Assembly (NCBI RefSeq): GCF_004912155.1 | Contig: NZ_STGX01000005.1 | Location: forward strand, 25,908 to 89,907 | DNA from: Glycomyces paridis | GTDB taxonomy: Bacteria > Actinomycetota > Actinomycetes > Mycobacteriales > Micromonosporaceae | Direction of reading: 5' to 3' | DNA: 64,000 bases | Shown: piece after piece, positions 60,360 to 64,000 of the stretch | Position numbering within the stretch: position 1 is the stretch's first letter | How the letters are laid out: every line of letters begins with the position of its first letter | Program-made: the position numbers and the translations under genes | The notes under the pieces: generated by a model | The model's input: the letters and a program-made list of their open reading frames with translations, nothing else | Databases searched by the model: none | What the model was told of the DNA's origin: nothing

Positions 60360-61034
60360 ATGAAGCGCTCGCTGCGCGACAACGGCCTGAGCATCGTCTT
60401 CGGCCTGCTGTTCCTCGCCACGCTCGTCGGCCAGGCCTTCGCGGGCCGGGCCGACCACAACGACCGGCAGCTGGTCGACGGCGGGCGCGAGCTGAGCGTG
60501 CTCCAGTACGTGGCGTCGAGCGACTTCGCCGTGGACGTCGCGGAGAACTGGCAGTCGGAGTACCTCCAGTTCTTCCTGTACGTGTTCGCGACCGTCTGGC
60601 TCGTCCAGCGCGGCTCGCCGGAGTCGAAGCTCGTGGAGAACGCGGGGCCCGAGTCGGACGAGCGGCAGAAGGTCGGGCGGTACGCCACCGCGGAGTCCCC
60701 TGCGTGGGCGCGCGCGGGCGGTTGGCGCACGGCCGTGTTCGCGCGCTCGCTGGGTCTGGTGATGGGCGTCCTGTTCGCGCTCTCGTGGCTCGCCCAGTCC
60801 GTCGCCGGGCGCAGCGCCTACAACGCCGAACGGCTCGCGCAGTTGCAGGACCCCGTGTCGTGGGCCGAGTACGCGGGCAGCGCCGAGTTCTGGAACCGGA
60901 CGCTCCAGAACTGGCAGTCGGAGCTGCTGGCGATGGGCTCGATCGTGGTGCTGAGCGTGTACCTGCGCCAGCGCGGCTCGCCCGAGTCGAAGCCGGTGGG
61001 CGATCCGCACGATGTGACGCAGGAGTCCGGCTGA
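60360..61034 (+). CDS. DUF6766-like membrane protein with internal duplication
   Basis: A 224-residue membrane protein with about four helices. It consists of two similar halves: NWQSE at 63-67 and 184-188, RGSPESK at 84-90 and 205-211, and an AG-R-x-x-x-N motif after the first helix of each half. It resembles DUF6766, whose function is unknown. ATG at 60360 has GAGGAG six bases upstream. Third gene of a likely lipoprotein/peptide/membrane operon next to the cell-wall genes. Confidence 0.75.
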   Translation: MKRSLRDNGLSIVFGLLFLATLVGQAFAGRADHNDRQLVDGGRELSVLQYVASSDFAVDVAENWQSEYLQFFLYVFATVWLVQRGSPESKLVENAGPESDERQKVGRYATAESPAWARAGGWRTAVFARSLGLVMGVLFALSWLAQSVAGRSAYNAERLAQLQDPVSWAEYAGSAEFWNRTLQNWQSELLAMGSIVVLSVYLRQRGSPESKPVGDPHDVTQESG

Positions 61035-61046
61035 GGTCGGCGCGGT

Positions 61047-62399
61047 TCAGGCCCGTTCGGTGAGGTGGGCGGCTATCTCGTCGAGGCGGGCCGCTCGGGA
61101 GGCCTTGACGAGGACGAGGTCGCCGGGGGCGAGGCGGGCGTCGAGCCAGGTCTTGACCGCGTCGTTGCCGGTGAGGTGGACGGCGCGGTCCCCCGCGCCT
61201 CGGGCGATGGGGCGGGCGCCTTCGCCGACGGTGACGACGAGGTCGGCGCGGGCGGCGGCGCGGGCGCCGACGGCGACGTGCTCGGTCTCGGCGGCGTCGC
61301 CGAGTTCGGTCATCTCGCCGAGGACGGCGATGCGGCGACCGCCTTCGATCGCCGCGAGCGCGTCGAGGGCGGCGCGGGTCGATTCGGGGTTGGCGTTGTA
61401 GGAGTCGTCGATGACGGTGACGCCGCCTGCGAGTTCGTGGAGTTCCATGCGCCGCTTCGAGAGTGAGGCGGTGGCGAGCGCGGCGGCGGCGGTGTCGAGG
61501 GGGACGCCCGCGGCGAGGGCGGCGGCGGCCGCGGCGGCGGCGTTGAGGGCCTGGTGGGCGCCGAGGAGCGGGAGTGCGACGCGGGCTTCGGCGTCGGCGG
61601 CGCGCAGGGTGAACGAGGGGCGGCCGAGGCGGTCGAGGGTCAGATCGAGGACGCGCACGTCGGCGTGCGGGGCGCGGCCGAAGGTGAGGACCGGGCCGCC
61701 GGTGAGGCCGCGCATGGCGGCGGTGCGGGGGTCGTCGGCGTTGAGGATCGCGGTGCCGCCGGGCGCGAGGCCTTGCACGAGTTCGCCTTTGGCCTTGGCG
61801 ATGTTCTCGCGGGTCTGCATGAAGGTCAGGTGCGCCTGGCCGACGTTGAGGACCACGCCGATGTCCGGCGGGGCGAGGGCTGCCAGCGCGGCGATGTCGC
61901 CGACGCGGCGCGCGCCCATTTCGAGGACGAGGTACCGGGTGGCGGTGTCGGTGCGGAGCATGGTAATCGGCGCGCCGAGCTCGTTGTTGAGCGAGCCGTG
62001 GGTGGCGACGGAGGGCGCGGCGGCGGTGAGGACGGCCGCGATGAGGTCCTTGGTGCCGGTCTTGCCTTGGGAGCCGGTCACGCCGATGACCGTGAGTCCG
62101 TTGCGGAGGCGGGCGGTGACGTGGGCGGCGAGGGTCTGGAGGGCCGCCTGGGCGTCGGGGACGACGACGGTGGGCAGGGCGGTGGGCTTGCAGCCGAGGA
62201 CGGCCGCGGCTCCGGCGAGGCCTGCTTGGGCGGCGAAGTCGTGGCCGTCGGCGTGCTCGCCGGGGAAGGCGACGAAGAGGCCGCCGGGTTCGGCCAGGCG
62301 GCCGTCGAGGACGGCCGGGGCGGTGACCTCGACGGCGGGGTCGCCCGCGACGGTCCCTGCGGTGATCGCGGCGATCTCGGCGAGGCTGAGCGGGATCAT
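61047..62399 (-). CDS. murF: MurF-type Mur ligase (D-Ala-D-Ala or D-Ala-D-Lac adding)
   Basis: A 450-residue UDP-MurNAc-tripeptide:D-alanyl-X ligase acting in the cytoplasm. The ATP loop is [15 protein letters not shown] (about residues 108-122), followed by [13 protein letters not shown], the central [11 protein letters not shown] and NADDPRT, and the C-terminal [12 protein letters not shown]. All are diagnostic for MurF. It is divergent from vanH across 159 bases. In several glycopeptide-producing actinomycetes a second murF lies beside vanHAX and is thought to prefer the depsipeptide; whether this is the only or a second copy cannot be seen. Confidence 0.9.
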   Translation of the reverse strand: MIPLSLAEIAAITAGTVAGDPAVEVTAPAVLDGRLAEPGGLFVAFPGEHADGHDFAAQAGLAGAAAVLGCKPTALPTVVVPDAQAALQTLAAHVTARLRNGLTVIGVTGSQGKTGTKDLIAAVLTAAAPSVATHGSLNNELGAPITMLRTDTATRYLVLEMGARRVGDIAALAALAPPDIGVVLNVGQAHLTFMQTRENIAKAKGELVQGLAPGGTAILNADDPRTAAMRGLTGGPVLTFGRAPHADVRVLDLTLDRLGRPSFTLRAADAEARVALPLLGAHQALNAAAAAAAALAAGVPLDTAAAALATASLSKRRMELHELAGGVTVIDDSYNANPESTRAALDALAAIEGGRRIAVLGEMTELGDAAETEHVAVGARAAARADLVVTVGEGARPIARGAGDRAVHLTGNDAVKTWLDARLAPGDLVLVKASRAARLDEIAAHLTERA

Positions 62400-62482
62400 G
62401 CGGCGGCTCGTTCGGTTGCGTTCATGGCGCCAGTCAACGGCGGCGGGCGTTGCGGGGGCGTATGGGAATTCGGATACGTCGG

Positions 62483-62511
62483 CGATAGGTCGGCATATCG
62501 TGCGCCTATCG
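62483..62511 (+). promoter_or_regulatory. Inverted repeat between murF and vanH
   Basis: CGATAGG (62483-62489) faces CCTATCG (62505-62511) with a TATCG also in the spacer. It lies 48 bases before vanH and 84 before murF. It could be the site of a VanR-like response regulator or another inducer-responsive factor. Confidence 0.5.
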
Positions 62512-62558
62512 AAAACCGCATACGCCGCGACAACACCGGCGGGGCTTGACTACCGGGC

Positions 62559-63536
62559 ATGACTGGAGACGAACCCGCCCGCATCGCCGTCTACGGGTGC
62601 GGGCCCGACGAGGCCGGCGCGTTCCGCGCGCTGGCGGCCCGGCTCCCGGTGGCGCCGGTCCTGACCGAGGCGCCGGTGTCGGCGGCGAACGCCGCGATGG
62701 CGGCCGGGGCGCGGTGCGTGAGCGTCGGGCACCGGACCCTCGTGCCGGAGGCGACGCTGCTCGCGTTGAAGGCGGTGGGCGTGGAGTACGTGTCGACGCG
62801 GAGCGCGGGCCTCGACCATGTGGACGTGGCGTGCGCCGAGGCGCTGGGGATGCGCGTGGGGAACGTGGAGTACGCGCCCGACGGGGTCGCGGACTTCACG
62901 GTCATGCTCGTGCTCATGGCGCTGCGCGACGCGAGGTCGGCGGTGCTGCGCGCCGACGTGCACGACTATCGGCCCGCGCCCGAGCGCGGCCGTGAGCTGC
63001 GGGATCTCACCGTGGGCGTGGTCGGCACGGGCCGGATCGGCGGCGCGGTCGTCGACCGGTTGCGGGGCTTCGGGTGCCGGGTGCTGGCGTACGACCGGCG
63101 GCCCAAGGTGGACGCCGAGTACGCGGGGCTCGACCGGCTGCTGGAGGAGAGCGACGTGGTCACGCTGCACACGCCGCTCAACGAGGGCACGCGGCACCTG
63201 CTGGACCGGCGGCGGATCGGGCGGATGCGGCCCGGCGCGGTCCTGGTGAACACCGGGCGCGGCGCGCTCGTGGACACCGAGGCGCTGCTGGAGGCGCTGG
63301 AGGCCGGTCGGCTCGGCGGCGCGGCGCTCGACGTGGTGGAGGGCGAGGAGGGGGTCTTCTACGCCGACCACCGGGGCGGGAGCGTCGGCAGCGACGCGCT
63401 CGTGCGCCTCCAGAAGCTGCCGAACGTGGTGGTCACGCCGCACACCGCGTACTACACCGACCGGGCGCTGCGCGACACCGTCGCGGGCTCGGTCGCGGCA
63501 TGTCTGCGTTACGAGGAGAGGGGCCAGGATGGCTAG
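62559..63536 (+). CDS. vanH: VanH D-lactate dehydrogenase
   Basis: A 325-residue D-2-hydroxyacid dehydrogenase that reduces pyruvate to D-lactate for glycopeptide-resistant precursors. NAD loop GVVGTGRIGG at 153-162, catalytic Arg234 in NTGRGAL, a Glu near 264 and His295 in VVTPHTAYYTD are in place. The VVEGEEGVFYADHRG segment near 259 is characteristic of VanH rather than of general LdhA. The stop overlaps the next start by eight bases, as in other van operons. Together with vanA it reprograms cell-wall ends to D-Ala-D-Lac. Confidence 0.93.
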   Translation: MTGDEPARIAVYGCGPDEAGAFRALAARLPVAPVLTEAPVSAANAAMAAGARCVSVGHRTLVPEATLLALKAVGVEYVSTRSAGLDHVDVACAEALGMRVGNVEYAPDGVADFTVMLVLMALRDARSAVLRADVHDYRPAPERGRELRDLTVGVVGTGRIGGAVVDRLRGFGCRVLAYDRRPKVDAEYAGLDRLLEESDVVTLHTPLNEGTRHLLDRRRIGRMRPGAVLVNTGRGALVDTEALLEALEAGRLGGAALDVVEGEEGVFYADHRGGSVGSDALVRLQKLPNVVVTPHTAYYTDRALRDTVAGSVAACLRYEERGQDG

Positions 63537-64000
63537 GAAGACGATCGGAGTCCTGTTCGGAGGGTCCGCGGAGGAGCACCCCGTGTCGGTGAAGTCCGCG
63601 CGGGAGGTCGCGAGGGCCCTGGACGGCTCGCGGTACGAGGCGCGGTTCGTCGGGATCACCGAGGACGGGCGCTGGCGGCTCTGCGAAGGGCCCGAAGGGG
63701 ACTGGGAGCGGGGGTCGCGGCCTGCGGTGCTCTCGCCCGACCGGCGCGTGCACGGGCTGCTGGTCCTCGACGACGGGAAGTACGAGGAGGTCCGGCTCGA
63801 CGCCGTGCTGCCGGTCCTGCACGGGCGGTACGGCGAGGACGGCGCCGTGCAGGGGCTCCTGGAGCTGTCGGGCGTCCCGTACGCGGGCTGCGGCGTGGCG
63901 GCCTCGGCGCTGTGCATGGACAAGTCGCTGGCGTACCTGGTGGCGCGGAGCGCGGGGATCGCGGTGCCGGAGTTCCGGGTGGTCGCGGCGGGCGAGGAGG
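63529..64000 (+). CDS. vanA: VanA-type D-Ala-D-Lac ligase, truncated by window end
   Basis: The first 157 codons of a D-alanine-D-lactate ligase. It opens IGVLFGGSAEEHPVSVKSA and continues with VHGLLVLDDGKYEE, LHGRYGEDGAVQGLLELSG and LCMDKSLAYLVARSAGI. These match the VanA/VanB branch more closely than housekeeping Ddl (SAEEH instead of SxEHEVS, and MDKSLAY). The ATG at 63529 lies inside the vanH end and has CAGGA upstream in the overlap. The omega-loop residues that decide lactate preference, and any vanX, lie beyond the window. Confidence 0.9.
   Translation, partial: MARKTIGVLFGGSAEEHPVSVKSAREVARALDGSRYEARFVGITEDGRWRLCEGPEGDWERGSRPAVLSPDRRVHGLLVLDDGKYEEVRLDAVLPVLHGRYGEDGAVQGLLELSGVPYAGCGVAASALCMDKSLAYLVARSAGIAVPEFRVVAAGEE

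Overview
The window is high-GC DNA with dense, often overlapping genes, frequent GTG/TTG starts, Tat and lipoprotein signals and possible leaderless regulators. This fits a soil actinomycete. A glycopeptide-resistance locus (MurF, VanH, VanA) at the right edge and the wealth of polysaccharide genes would suit a Glycomycetaceae- or Micromonosporaceae-like organism, but the genus is a guess. No tRNA, rRNA, CRISPR array, phage or insertion sequence was found.

Layout. (1) 1-8146 (+): a rhamnogalacturonan operon with a DUF624/YesL-like membrane protein, an LplA-type binding lipoprotein, two permeases, an SGNH acetylesterase, a DUF1961 protein and an exo-rhamnogalacturonan-lyase-like enzyme, closed by a perfect 16-bp hairpin. 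(2) 8262-16288: an MFS exporter, an ABC exporter half-transporter with no stop codon of its own, and an Lhr helicase. (3) 16391-24627 (-): arabinoxylan degradation (GH62, free CBM13 lectin, esterase, GH43, GH10, then GH127 with ricin-type repeats), divergent from a LacI regulator with a clear promoter and candidate operator. (4) 25893-28838: an oxidoreductase/ThuA pair divergent from a second LacI gene, with two near-identical palindromic operators. (5) 28851-32616: an unrecognised 585-residue protein and a 2-kb stretch without convincing genes that holds diverged repeats.

(6) 32617-42379: a tightly coupled minus-strand operon (binding protein, two permeases, uronate-dehydrogenase-like epimerase, mannonate-dehydratase-like enolase, ROK repressor, aldose epimerase, TIM-barrel isomerase), divergent from a second Gfo/Idh/MocA oxidoreductase. 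(7) 42475-43020: RNA 2'-phosphotransferase. (8) 43136-50215 (+): an amino-sugar operon with an RpiR-type regulator, a SIS protein, an ABC importer, a GH16 enzyme with a chitin-binding domain and a BadF-type GlcNAc kinase. (9) 50296-54201: a YtrA-type GntR/ABC module, a MocR regulator whose start lies in a 15-bp minisatellite, and a cupin. (10) 54401-59808: a TRM11-like methyltransferase, a TetR-alarmone-synthetase fusion, and an NHEJ set with LigD split into ligase and polymerase genes plus divergent Ku. (11) 59872-61034: lipoprotein, 28-residue membrane peptide and DUF6766 protein. (12) 61047-64000: murF divergent from vanH-vanA, with vanA running off the window.

Most of the window is a carbohydrate-scavenging region: secreted hydrolases cut pectin, arabinoxylan and probably chitin/glucan, three CUT1-type importers take up products, and cytoplasmic enzymes process them under local LacI, ROK and RpiR regulators. 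The most unusual gene is the 468-residue TetR-RelA/SpoT fusion at 55545-56951. It joins an intact DNA-binding regulator to a small alarmone synthetase with its recognisable motifs intact, and has a 9-bp-arm inverted repeat over its promoter.
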